From: Nigrospora sphaerica
Taxonomy: Eukaryota; Ascomycota; Sordariomycetes; Amphisphaeriales; Apiosporaceae
NCBI GenBank assembly: GCA_018287875.1
Contig: JAGVVL010000022.1
Span: 1,860,001-1,924,000, forward strand
Length of the DNA: 64,000 nt
Direction of reading: 5' to 3'
How positions within the stretch are numbered: position 1 is the first letter of the stretch; every line of letters starts with the position of its first letter. Made by a program: the position numbers and the translations under genes. Under the pieces are notes generated by a model. That model did no database searches, was not told the DNA's origin, and saw only the letters and a program-made list of their open reading frames with translations. Shown piece by piece: positions 31,183 to 42,101 of this stretch.

Positions 31183-33617
31183 GGGGTTGGCGGGAGCGAG
31201 CGCGAAGAACAGGTCGAGGCATACTTGTGTTTCTAGCGAGAGGACCGAGCCCTTCCTTGCACGGGCAAGATGACGGCATCGCGCCATCGAGCGGACAGCA
31301 TATACACGAGTGAGCCAGGGAAATGGTCTGATTTCAGCTGATTCTTTAGATGGGCGTCAGGGCGTAGAAAACCATGTCTTTTATTGTGCATCTTGCGATG
31401 TGCCATGAAGTCCGGAGCAGTGATGCCAAGTAACGCCCGGACGGAATCTTGGGTCAGTGGTCTGTCTGTTTGGCCGCAACAGTAATCTAATCAATGATGC
31501 GTGTGCGGAAAGTCGGAAGAACACCAGAGGAACACCGAGTGAACACGCCCAGGCTGGTATGCCCCAATACAATGCTTCCAAGGGTCATCCCTCCAAAAAA
31601 TAAAGGCCGCCAGTCAGTCTGGTAGTACACACACAGTATTGGGTTGGCCTGCGTCGACGTGATGATCGAGCCACCGCTGTGTCCCCTGCCTCTGTCATCC
31701 TGGTGATCGAGTACATAGTAGGAGATCGCTAGACGGAACAAGATTCGGGTGAGCAGGTTGCGGACCAAAGACCCACCTCGACAGGTGGGAAGCGAGCCCT
31801 ATTACCGGATTCGGGACTCTCGTGGATCGGTATAAGTACGGTATTTGCGCGTCAGTCCAATAACATGCTCCGTTCGCTCCTGGTCGGTTCCTAATGCATG
31901 GGAGAACCGGGTTGCCCAGCCAGGCCGTACAATAGCAGCTACGGCATAGCCCCTGACGACGGGTGCCGCTCTGGGTGGGAGGTCGTTCTCCTTCCGGGCC
32001 GCCCAAGACACGCGCCCGAGTCTCCACCACAGCTCGACTGGCTCTCGTGGACCCGTTTGCATCTCCACACCCGGCGCGCATGAAGGCAGAGCCGCTTTGC
32101 TATCGCCCGGGAGCCGCTCCCTTTCCTTCCCAGCCGATGGGCAATCTCGCCTGCCCGTTTCACTTGCTGCAGGGTCGCCAGTCCGGCGGCCGCGCGGAAG
32201 GGACGTTGCGTGCAGCTCCTTAGCCGTCGGTCCCTGGTGTACACGTGGGTCTCGGGCGGGGACTTGGGATGTCCACCCTTGCCAATGGGGAGAAAAGCAG
32301 GGGAAAGAAAGAGGAAAGAGAAAGTGCCCTGGCTTCACCTCCCCCGGCCCGCGCTTACGGGTCTCTGGCGCGCGCACGCCAGGTTTGGTCTCACCGAGCG
32401 TCTCTCGATCTGACGTGCGAATCGGTTGGAGGGCCGAATACCTGGGCCAGAACCGTGGCCCCCAAAATCTTTTATGCGACCTGCGCCGTTCCTGAAAAAG
32501 AAAAACAAAAGGCTTCGGTGGTCGCTGGGTGCTCCTGGCATTTGCCCCGCCGGCGTACCCGAGGGCTTGGACTGGGAGCTTGATGGTTTCTGGTCTGCCT
32601 GTTCGTTTGGCCGAATTGGAGGGCAAACTACGTAGTTTATGCATGGTACCTAGGTAACGACGGGAAGCCTGCGCGCTGCTGTTTTGGGCGCATGGCACAA
32701 ATCGAGTCCTTGGCTCGGCCGTCACGTCCGCCCGTCGCATCTCACGCCGGCAGATGTGCCTGCGTATTGACCGCGATTCTAGAAAATCAGTTTGCAGCTC
32801 CAGCGCCCTCTCCTGGCCGCAGGAGCTCCTCCTTCCAGACGACACCTCTTTCGCGGCTCAAAGCGACTCCGTCCCTTTGTTCCGTGCTGCCTTACCATCC
32901 GCAAAAGACTAATGGAACGCGCCATTTTCCTTGCTTGGCCTGTGCTGCCGCAAGGCCGGTCGCGAGAAGTTGGCAGGATTTCGTTTGGGTAAGATGGAAG
33001 AAACCGGTGCCCGTTCACCAATGTGGAGAAAGGTTCGCTAATGCATGGCCGAAGGATTATTTGTAGAAGGTGGGAGCAACTTTGGGTGAGCCAGGGTCCC
33101 ATGTTGAAAACATAGGCACTCATGGATAGCTTCCATGCAATACGGCGCCTACCTAGAGGAGGCTTTGCAATCATAATGAATTCTCTTCAAGCAAAACTGC
33201 AGTACTATACCGCCCAGGAATGAGCCTCGGCCAGCAGGACATCACAGATTGCCATCCATTCTCGACTACCAAGACGTGGCTTGGTCGAAATAATGAATTC
33301 CTTTCATGCCGGGCTGCAAGGAAAAGTTGGCCCGGGACGTCCGCCCTCCTCGCAACCATGGCGAGCTGACAACATCCCCATCCAACCTCCCGGAGCAGTC
33401 GGAGACTTCGCGGATTAGTCGGGGACTCGCTGCCATGTCAAAAGCTAACGAAGTTTAAGAAAAGATCAGGTGCCGGTCTCCGGCTTTATTTGTAATTATG
33501 GTAGCATGAGATTTCCTTGGGCTCGTGAGTTGTTCCGGATCTTGACATGGCATGCAGAACAAGACAAGCATACCATCGGTGTGGACAGTCCAGCCGGGTT
33601 CGTGTCCGCCCGAAATT
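31183..33617. other. Intergenic, no supported gene
   Basis: A 347-codon minus-strand frame (32845-31802) crosses this region but its product is Arg/Pro-rich and random-looking, with no start context or domain. I do not call it. Nothing else stands out. Confidence 0.45.
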
Positions 33618-33625
33618 TATATAAG
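33618..33625 (+). promoter_or_regulatory. TATA box of the secreted glycoprotein gene
   Basis: TATATAAG lies 86 bp before the ATG at 33711. Confidence 0.5.
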
Positions 33626-33710
33626 AACGCGCCGTCCGGCGGATGTTCTGAATGAAAACATTATAGCAACCATCTGAGCACCAGTACCCAGCTGATCTAA
33701 TCACGGCATC

Positions 33711-34295
33711 ATGGAGAACTACCTTCTCGTTTTCATCGCTTCCCTTTTCCTGGTCCCTTGGGGCCTCTGCCTGCCCCACGACCATGACAAGTTGGAAGTC
33801 AGACAAAACACGCCGCCGACGACAGTTTGCCCACGCACCCCAATTACCCCGGACAACCCTGTCTGGGTTTCGGGCGATGACGCCATCCTGAACATCCAGG
33901 TCAACGTCCAGTCCGAGACTCTCGTGGGCTACTTCTGGCTTGTGGTGGAGGTGGATTTGGGTGAAGCCTACCCGACTTCCTCGAGCTCCGGCCGTCTCCA
34001 GTCGGCCGGTGTCAACATCAGCCCGTACTACAACGCCGGCATTACGGTCCTCAACAAGACCAACACCACTAGCGACTACCAGATCTGGATCGACGTGGCC
34101 AATCAGACGACGCCCAACTACGGGAATCAAGGCGCCGATTACCTCTTCGACGGCCTCGCGCCCCGGGTCGAGATGCAGATCAACCACACCACAAACGGCC
34201 AGTGGTATCAAGTGGGTTGGACCAATGCCTTTCAAGGCGCCACAAACGTTACCCTGCCCGACTCTGAGCTGTACTATTGCGGCCCGGGGAAGTAG
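33711..34295 (+). CDS. Small secreted glycoprotein of unknown function
   Basis: Single exon, 194 aa. A signal peptide is clear (NYLLVFIASLFLVPWGLC, about 1-20). A Kex2-like or mono-basic site follows (KLEVRQ). The mature part has several N-glycosylation sequons (NIS, NKT, NTT, NQT, NHT, NVT), two cysteines (VCPRT near the start and YYCGPGK at the end) that could pair, and beta-strand-like stretches such as ILNIQVNVQ, WLVVEVDL and YQIWIDVAN. It ends just after the second Cys. I recognise no family; secreted cell-wall or host-interaction proteins of this size are common in fungi. A TATA box at 33618 supports the start. Confidence 0.75.
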   Translation: MENYLLVFIASLFLVPWGLCLPHDHDKLEVRQNTPPTTVCPRTPITPDNPVWVSGDDAILNIQVNVQSETLVGYFWLVVEVDLGEAYPTSSSSGRLQSAGVNISPYYNAGITVLNKTNTTSDYQIWIDVANQTTPNYGNQGADYLFDGLAPRVEMQINHTTNGQWYQVGWTNAFQGATNVTLPDSELYYCGPGK

Positions 34296-36443
34296 TTTAG
34301 CGCCTGCCCGTCCGACTCTGGGACGTTTATACCTCGTTCTACTGTCCGGCCCTTTGAACCGTTGCAAAGGGCCATCCGCCGGGCCTCGTTGCCGGCTCAA
34401 GACGTGGGAGGCGCGGGGGGACGAGAAGCCATCGAGCTTTGATGTCACCGTCTGTCAGAGCAGCTCTGCATCCAAATTGGAGCTTTGGGTTCCCACGGCT
34501 CGAGCGGCGAGCCGCCGCTGGCTCGTAGCTCAAGCTGTGGGAAGTTGATGGATCTTTATGGAGAGGTTCCGTGCTTTCTTTCGCAAGGGGTAGTGGTTAC
34601 CGCGTGTGTTTTCTTGTTTTTCAACTGGTGTTCGCAACCGTAAGTATCGTGCTGTTTTTTGAACAGGGATTTCATTTCCCCCAAGTACAGTGCTTTTAGG
34701 CCCTCTTTGAATTAGACTTATATCATCCTAGCTCAACCACCACTCTCAAAGTAGACCAGACGACATGCGGCAACCGTGACAAATATGGAGACCGAACCTT
34801 GGCTCATGGAACCAGGACAACGAGTGCTGAAGTGTTCCTGAGATGAACCATACGGGATTCATGCTTGAAGCTTCTTAAGGGTTACAGAGTACTTAGGAAT
34901 CGAAAGGCTAGTGTAAAAACTGCTGGTACTTGGATAGCCAGCATGAAGGTGTGTAACTTGAAGTACATAGCACCTACCTCGACCGGAAGAGTCGTCGGCA
35001 GTGTCAATACAGCCAGAGCACTTGCTTGATACATGTGTGCTATGCATATCTAAAAGGTACTAAGGTAAATAGCCGGTCGGATTGGGTGAATTGCGCTTCC
35101 CCGGCGACTCACCCGGCTTCTCTGCCGCGGCCGGGAAACGGGGCACAGGTGTCATCGTATCGTAGGGCTCCCATGAAAGCCGTGGCCATCCGGGATGAGG
35201 CTCCCCGCGGCTGTTCATACGACGCTAATAAGCGAAAAGCCAGCCCTCTGCACTGGGAAGGGTTCGCGGTATGCATGGATCGCGGGATCGTGGTTTGCGT
35301 GGGCTTGGCTTCGCACAGGTTTACCGGGGATCCTCCCCTGTACCCGGACCCGCATCCGGTACCTGCAGAGGGCCGCTGGAGCAGAAGCTAGGGTTGGGTC
35401 TCTTTCCTCCCCCGTTCTCCCCCATGATTGGATAGCTTTGTCCCCCGCTGCACCAATCCGGAGGCGCTTCCCTTAAGCGCAGCCGCGACGGCGGGTTGCT
35501 ATTGGTCCGCCCCAGCGCGAACTGCAACATGGGCTTCTTTTTTACCCACTTCCCGCCCACTCCACCCCCAGCGGTCACTGCGATGAAAATAGCAGCGCGA
35601 CAACCCAGGCCCCCTTCCCCGTCGAATCGGGAGCCGTCCTCTGTCGATGCCGCGCGATGCATGCCGATGCGGCCGTCCGTTAGCCGCGACGACGCGGTCT
35701 CGACAGACGCGGCGGCGCCAGACGACGGACCCATCTTCACCCTCGTCACCCTCGTCTGTCCATGTCTGTGCTTTGTTGACGCTGGGCCTGGGCCCGCCGA
35801 CCGACTGTCGGTCGATATGGCCGCCCAGGATATCCCCATCCGGTGTTATAAGAAGACAGTCCGCCGTGTGGGATACCGGAAAGAAGAAGTCTTGTTCCTC
35901 ATCACACCATCCTACCAAACCTCTTCACGACTTTTCCTTAGTCTTTCCTATCTCTTTCCTCTTTCCTCTATCTCTCGTTCTCGTTCCTGGTCTTGCTTGT
36001 CCTTCGAGGTCTCCTACGTCCCTTCCCTTTGATGGTCTTACGTCTTCAACGTCTTCTTTCCTGACTTCGACGAATTTCCTTATCGACGTCTTCCTGAAAC
36101 GAGTTTCCCATCTTCCACTTTACGACATCTGTTTCGTTTCCTCACCGCAGTCGACCTGCTTTCCGGCCCCCTGAAGGACATCCACGAGTTGACCTCTTGA
36201 GACCGCGCCTCCTTCGTTCCCTTCCTCCCAGGCCCCCAGGACCTCCCCCCCTTTGAACGACCCATTCGCTTGAAACGGTCCAGTACCGTTCCACCATCTT
36301 TCAAAATTCCTTCACCACTGCTGCCCACCGCCGCCATTCCCTTCCCGCGGCCGCATTTTCCCCTGCGTACCGCCCTCAAGCTGAACCAGCCGCGTCCCCG
36401 TCTCTCTCTTATTACCGATCTCGAGAAGCCCATCCCGCTCAGA
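34296..36443. other. Intergenic and pyrimidine-rich leader of the MARVEL gene
   Basis: No gene seen at 34300-35800. From about 35880 to 36440 the plus strand is strikingly C/T-rich with many TTCC/CTTTC words, and a TTATAAG box sits at about 35847. Together these suggest a long 5' untranslated leader for the gene at 36444. Confidence 0.45.
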
Positions 36444-37095
36444 ATGCGTTTCCAGGCTCCCCAGCTCGGCGCTTTGGGCGTGGCCTTCACCAGCTTGCGC
36501 GCGCTTCAGTTTTTTTCGCTTGTTGCCGTCATTGGCCTCACTGCCAACTTTATGAATGAGATTCTCGAGGCTCAGCGCGAGGCACCAGATGTGCTTATTG
36601 GCACTCTCACGGTGGTAAGTGAAACACGCGCCAAGAGTGCTCCTCCGAAACTAACGCCGCCGACAGGCCAGCACCGCTGCTCTCTACGTTGTCATCTCTT
36701 ACATTCTCTACTACGACGGCCTGCTGCCGCTGTTGATCTCGGCGGCCATGGACCTCTGTCTGCTGGTCGCTACCATTGTCGTGGCCGCCACCATCGGCAT
36801 GCCCATTTCGCTGCTGACGTGCAGGGCCCTTCCCGAGAAGTTGCCCTCGGTCATTACCTCCGGCGTCACCATGGTCTCCACGGCGCAGGGTGTCACCTAC
36901 CGTAACGTTCTCGGCAAGGCCGTCAACTACCTTGCCTTTGTCGCCTCGGACCGGGCGCATTGCTACGAGATCAAGGCAATCTGGGGCCTCAGCATCGCCC
37001 TTTGCGTGCTCTTCGCCTTCAGCGGCATCGTCTGCGTCGGGCTCTGGCGCCGTGTCAAGACCACGGCCGGCGGCCCCAAGGATATTGAAGGCTAG
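36444..37095 (+). CDS. MARVEL-domain four-helix membrane protein
   Basis: Exons 36444-36614 and 36667-37095, with a 52-bp GTAAGT...ACAG intron, give 199 aa ending in TAG. Four hydrophobic segments are visible: ALQFFSLVAVIGLTANFM, LYVVISYILYYDGLLPLLI, AAMDLCLLVATIVVAATI and IWGLSIALCVLFAFSGIV, spaced as in fungal MARVEL proteins of the plasma membrane and eisosome regions. The N-terminus is short and cytosolic; the C-terminus WRRVKTTAGGPKDIEG is basic then acidic. The reading frame stays open for 301 codons after the stop (see next entry), so a longer form is possible. The exact role is unknown. Confidence 0.82.
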
Positions 37096-37188
37096 GGGTG
37101 CGCGGGCGCGAGCGGGGCCTTTTGGTCGAGAAGCGAAGGAGCGGGTGCTGGAGTCGGTTCCAAGGAGAAGGGGGGTTCTTTCAATTTC

Positions 37189-37998
37189 GTGTCGCCGCCG
37201 CCGCGCCCCCAGCCCGGAGCGAGCGGCTTCACCTCGGCCCCCCCGGGCCTTTCCTATATCCAGCAGCAACAGCAGCACCCGCCCCTCTCGCGCACAAGTC
37301 TAGGCTCGGGCACCATCCACCGCACCAGCCCTGCCTTGCTGCCCGTCCTCGTCCAACCCGCCACGGCGCCCCAGTCGGCCCGCCACGCGCCCATTCTCCG
37401 CGCCTTCGACGACGGCGCCGACGTCATCAGCCCCGTGCCCGCGCCCCCCATCATGATCCACACGCGCGCGCGCCCCGGCGGCCGCTCCCTCACGGCCCGC
37501 CAGAGCGCCGTCGCCATGCCGCCCATCCCCGAGTCGCCGCGCGTCCCCAGCGCCGACGACGACGCCGACAACGACGCCATCCCCGCCGCGCACAAGCGGG
37601 TGCCCGAGCGGATCCGCACGCACGGCCTGGCGCCGCCGCCGCGCGACGACGTCGACGACGACGGCTTCACGCCCATGACCGCAGGCGGCAGCGCCTCGCC
37701 GCGCTCGCCGCTGCGCCGCTGGCTCAGCTTCGGCCGCCAGCAGCAGTCGCCGACGAGCCCGCGCGACGCCCTCGGCATCCCCGTCAGCAAGTGGTGGCTC
37801 GGCCGCAGCCCCTCGCGCCGCCTGGCCGGCGACGCTGACGACCTGGAACCCCTGAGCCCGCCAGCGGGCGCCGGCGCCAGCCTACCTGTCCCCGCCACGC
37901 AGCCAGCCGAAAAGAAACGCGGGACCGTGTGGGGCTTCATCGACGGCTGGTGGGATCTGAACCTGCTTGAGAGAGGCATGAGTTTGCGGCGGAAGTAG
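37189..37998 (+). CDS. Protein-like open frame directly after the MARVEL stop, same frame, no early ATG
   Basis: The frame of the MARVEL exon resumes after its TAG (37093-37095) and stays open to TAG at 37998. The stretch has coding character: C-rich third positions, phosphosite-like SPR/SPT motifs, IPESPRVPS, SPRSPLRRWLSFGR, VSKWWLGRSPSRRL and a structured end GTVWGFIDGWWDLNLLERG. Its first ATG in frame is at 37453 (MIHTRARPGG), well inside the protein-like part. So it is a separate gene with an unseen first exon, a C-terminal extension reached by readthrough, splicing or mRNA editing, or the tail of a gene recently cut by a nonsense change. I recognise no domain; it would be a mostly disordered cytosolic tail. 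Confidence 0.6.
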   Translation: MSPPPRPQPGASGFTSAPPGLSYIQQQQQHPPLSRTSLGSGTIHRTSPALLPVLVQPATAPQSARHAPILRAFDDGADVISPVPAPPIMIHTRARPGGRSLTARQSAVAMPPIPESPRVPSADDDADNDAIPAAHKRVPERIRTHGLAPPPRDDVDDDGFTPMTAGGSASPRSPLRRWLSFGRQQQSPTSPRDALGIPVSKWWLGRSPSRRLAGDADDLEPLSPPAGAGASLPVPATQPAEKKRGTVWGFIDGWWDLNLLERGMSLRRK

Positions 37999-40928
37999 AG
38001 AAGAAAAGTAATGGGGTTAATGCGAAAAAGGAGAGGAAACCCCACCCTCCCCACGGGGAGATTCGGGATCGAGAAGAATCGGCGTTTTGTTTGTCCAATA
38101 GTCTCCACAGAAAATCAGGAGCTGGTAATGGCTTGGTTTGGGTTGCTCCTCGCGGGGTTTCCTAGGTAATTTGGGCAGTATGCCGTTGGGTAATAAAATT
38201 GGTTGCGAGGGTTCCCAAACTGATGTCTTGAGTGGCTGCTGTGACCGAGTCGTGTGTATCGGTTTCCCTGTCGTGCTCCTTTAAAGAGGTAATTGAAGGG
38301 CCGAGAAGTATAGGTTCATACAGAAAGGACCCAATAAACAAGAAAAGATGACTTCGGTCTCTGTGGGCATTCGCCTTAAACCTCTCTCAGGTGCTCGGAG
38401 TGTCGGTTCCACGGCCGAACTCCGTGGTGGCGACGCCGGATGTGACGCTATCTTCTCGTCCTGGCATTTCGCAGCTCCTCGGCGGCTTTCTCCCGCCACT
38501 GCCATGTCCTCAATCAACCCGCCGCCCAGCCAAAAGTCAGCATGGGTGGGAGGGGGTCCCGCCCGCACAGCATGGAACCCCGCTGAACGAAGTGCCCTCA
38601 ATGTCGGGCGTTTGCGTGATTCCCACCTGTTGCTTAAAAGAACCTTACCGCTCTCGCGTCTATCGAGCCAGCCGGTATCGCCATCTTTACGCTTCCCAGG
38701 CCGCAGGGGTCGGCGTGATATTTATCTTCTTCTAGTCGAACCGCTCGGGCGTACCTTTGGCCTTTATTCTCCTCGTCCGAGTCAGAATCCACGGTGTCTG
38801 TCGGTGGTACATCCGCACCACTCGGAGTCTCCCTGCTTACCGGTGAACGAGCACCCCGGGCCTCCAAACGCGGTAGGGAACTAGAGGCTCTTAATCTGGT
38901 GAGCAGGCAGCATCCCGCTCGACGGCCCCGGGGTATCCGCCACCCTGCGGTCCGCAGTAATGCGCGGGCGATACGGCAGGGGGACCACCTCGTGGACGTA
39001 GCGCGGGAGCGGGGCCCTTCTCCCCCGGGGCGGACGGCGGAGGCGTCGGTACCCGTTTGCTTCTGGGAGCGCAGCCGCCGGGTCCGCGCCGGAGCGGATG
39101 GCCATGGCGGGGCCCCCGCCGCTCCGTCTCGGCGTCGGGCCGCGAGTGCTTGCCGAGCCGCAGGCGCGGGCGATCCCGCACACGGCCCTGGCCGCGTCGG
39201 CATCGCGACCAGCGTCTCCAAGGCGTTCAGGGTGTTTCCGCTATTTGATGGCGCTGGATGAACGTCGGCATTCTCGGGGTCGTACGCCGATGACTTTCAC
39301 AACCTCCTGGGGGTCGTGTACCAACACGGCCATGGAGGTGACTTTGCCATAGCGACCGCGTTGGTGCCCCCCCAAGTCAAGGTAGGGCAAGCTTGCGGGC
39401 GGCGTCGGGGAGAGAAAGTCTGCCTGTTATCGAAATGGGAGTCGTAGACAACGCCTAGTGGCATCATTGTATTGGGCTGTTGTCTCGATGGTGAAAAGAG
39501 GTGCCGGACAGGCGGTTAAACACCGGGAAAAAGTGGAGGGTGGCAGAGGAGGGAAGAAGAAATCCAGGGAAACATCGAATGTTCTACGAGAGACCACGCC
39601 GACAAAGAGATTGAAGGACAGAAATGAACGTACCATTACCTCCCGGCAACGCACTCTTCTCGATGCATCCTTACTAAAGCTTTAGGCGACTGAACCTGCG
39701 AAAGACTACGCGCACGCATATAGGCTTGGGTCTTATAAACGCGGCTCTTTGGGTTAGGGCGGAAGCAAAAACGGCTGGAAACCGACGTGTCATATTATCT
39801 GACGCCGAGTATAGTCGCTCGTGCCAGGAGCGTATAGTCTTGGCCAGCTTTCGCCCGGATTGAATCATGTCCAATTGAATGAGTATACTATGACCAACTT
39901 CCCCAGAGTTCCCCAAAGTAAAGTATTCCAAGGCCTTGTGTCGTGTAGGTCGTTCACCTAGGTACCGAATCTTTAGGACGATGCGGGCGCTCGGTGCAAG
40001 TGTTTCACGTCGACGGCACAATTCCACACCCAAAAGAACACACCTAAAAAAAAGGTCGTTTTGAATAACATCCAATCGGTTGCTACTATACGCCCGCGAC
40101 CGCTGAAATGGGCGTCGTCGCTGTCGATCGTCTCCCGCACGCGTCTGTCCGGCACGAAGCTCGGATTTGGCCCTTGGGCATGGAGGCTCAGCAGTTTCTC
40201 CCAACTCGCGACGACAGGCCGAGTTCCGATCAAGGTGACGTGCGTGTCACCTTACCCTCTCCGTTTGGCAGGCGGTTTCTATGCTTGACGCCGGGCGTGC
40301 TGGACGGGGGCCCGCCTTCCTGCAAAGTACGACTCGGTTCTCTCTCGGCGGCGGGTTATCTGAGAAGCCGGAGGAGTTCTTCACAATATGCCAGCGAAGA
40401 AACCGAAATACTGGATTCGCATACAAGCAGCCAATAATCTCGTGTTGCCATCCCCCCTGCTCACCGGAACGGACATGGGATTGGTGGAGGACTCATAGAC
40501 TAAAGCAGCCGTGAATCAATCGGATTGCAGATGGACGCTTCCGAAGCAGCACCCTGTACTCGGTACAGGGACAAACAAGTTCATTCGCCATCTTCCGTTC
40601 TCGTCAGCTGCAGAGAGGTTGGCCGGCGGGTTCACTGTCGCTTCTGGCGGCAGTGGGGAAGAGGGGGACAGATGCCCATCATGTCCCGATACCCCTCGAA
40701 GTGCAAAGTTCCTCGTTCCCTTTCGTCCTATACACTAGAGTTGGCACAGACGCGGTGGCGAAGTGGCCAGATGAAGTAGGTGCCTTTCCCTTGAATCGTC
40801 CTCGCTTGTCGTCGCGGGAATGCACATGAGCTTGAGATATACCACGGCTACCGCTTTACCTTTGAGGGCCATACAAAGTATTCCGACGCGTCCTTTTTGC
40901 TGACGACCCTTCTCTTTCTCGCCCAGTC
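37999..40928. other. Intergenic; one coding-like relic
   Basis: Mostly featureless. At 39262-39381 (plus) a stretch reads SYADDFHNLLGVVYQHG then GGDFAIATALVPPQV and ends at a possible donor GTAGGG; upstream are stops. GC-rich frames at 38634-39221 (minus) are probably chance or relic. No intact gene is supported. Confidence 0.4.
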
Positions 40929-42101
40929 ATGATCGGAAACCTATTCCTCCTATCGACCCGGCCCGGAGAAGAAAGTACGCAGCCCGAAAAGGCACGTGGG
41001 GGAAAGGAAATGGCCGACAATGAGCTCGCGGAAGCGATGCAGCTACTGTCTGTCATGTCGCCGAACGACATATTGCCCCTGCTGGAAGAGGCAGTCGAGC
41101 TCATGGCGCAGCCAATTCTGCCCGTCATTTTCGACAGTCCCGCTCCGCATTCGGGCGGGCGAGAAACTGGGGGAGCCAGTGGGAAGTGGAACTCGATTGG
41201 GGCGCGCGTCGATCGTTTGGTGGCAAAGGTGCAAAGTGCCGGGGCCAGCACGACAGCCCACCTGCCGCCCATAATCGGGATGGATCTGGTCGACTCCATC
41301 GCCGACCGGATCGAGACAGGAGGCGCCCACGAGGATGCACCCAAGCCCGAATACCACTGGTCCGCCCCGGGGCTCGGGAAGGGAGTGGAAACGTGGCTGG
41401 GCCACCTGCCGGGAAAAGTGACCGACGCTTTTAAGGGTGACGGGGCTCGCGGGCCCGCCGCCAGTGGCCCCGACGGCCCAGGTGGCGATGTGCCCCGAAC
41501 CCACGGGGCCGCCGCGGCCATCGACGCTTGGCAGGGCGCCGCGCTCGCCGGCCTCTTGGACGCCCACGCGCTGCCCAAGGGCGACTACAAGCGGTTCGCG
41601 TCCGACATGGGCGGCCGGGCGCTGCGCAGCGGTACCCTCGGCGAGATCCAGGCCTCGCTCCGCGAGAAGCTCTGCGGCCACGGCACCGCCCTCGACCTCG
41701 CCGTCGGGTCCGGCCTCGACGCCGTCAACCTGGCCCGCACGGGCGACTGGGCCCGCTTCGGGAAGAACAGCGGCCTCAAGCTCGCCGCCGGCCTGGGCAC
41801 TTGGGGCGGCTCCGCCGGCGCCACCTATCTCCTCGGCGGCGCCGGCGCCGCCCTGGGTCTGCCTGCCGTTCTGCCCGTCGTCGGCGCCTTGGCCGCCGGC
41901 TCGGCCGCTCGCTGGTTGGTAAGCCAGGTCCCTGGCATCAGCGGCGAGACCCGGCATGAGCACGGCATGAGGGAAGCGGCGTGTCCGATTGGTGCCGCGG
42001 CCGACAAGATGACGCAGCTCCGGGATGAACTCGGCAGCATGAAGAGCTCGTCGCCCGAGGCGTTTGGGAGGTTTTTGGAACTTTTACGCACCGCATCATA
42101 G
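40929..42101 (+). CDS. Unknown protein with C-terminal glycine-zipper membrane hairpin
   Basis: Single exon, 390 aa, ATG at 40929; a second in-frame ATG at 41010 (MADNELAEAMQ) is an equally good start. The N-terminal third is acidic and helical (AEAMQLLSVMSPNDILPLL), the middle is Gly/Pro-rich and looks disordered, and residues 185-290 are helical. Residues about 282-335 form a hydrophobic, Gly/Ala-rich pair of segments (LKLAAGLGTWGGSAGATYLL and GAALGLPAVLPVVGALAAG) with GxxxG spacing, a glycine-zipper hairpin as found in membrane-inserting proteins. A charged tail follows. There is no signal peptide. I recognise no family; membrane insertion is inferred from sequence alone. Confidence 0.68.
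   Translation: MIGNLFLLSTRPGEESTQPEKARGGKEMADNELAEAMQLLSVMSPNDILPLLEEAVELMAQPILPVIFDSPAPHSGGRETGGASGKWNSIGARVDRLVAKVQSAGASTTAHLPPIIGMDLVDSIADRIETGGAHEDAPKPEYHWSAPGLGKGVETWLGHLPGKVTDAFKGDGARGPAASGPDGPGGDVPRTHGAAAAIDAWQGAALAGLLDAHALPKGDYKRFASDMGGRALRSGTLGEIQASLREKLCGHGTALDLAVGSGLDAVNLARTGDWARFGKNSGLKLAAGLGTWGGSAGATYLLGGAGAALGLPAVLPVVGALAAGSAARWLVSQVPGISGETRHEHGMREAACPIGAAADKMTQLRDELGSMKSSSPEAFGRFLELLRTAS

Noticed and set aside
31802..32845. 347-codon open frame on the minus strand
   Set aside because: Product is Arg/Pro/Gly-rich and looks random, with no domain, no start context and no splice-linked partners. GC-rich non-coding DNA easily gives frames this long.
36615..37095. TAG as a reassigned sense codon in this genome
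   Set aside because: Several clean genes here end in TAA or TGA, but the MARVEL gene and others end in TAG next to non-conserved sequence, and the AAA and ABCC relics carry other stops too. Local decay or editing is enough.
40745..40830. tRNA-like A box (GGTGGCGAAGTGGCC)
   Set aside because: No B box (GGTTCGAxTCC) and no acceptor-stem pairing follow.
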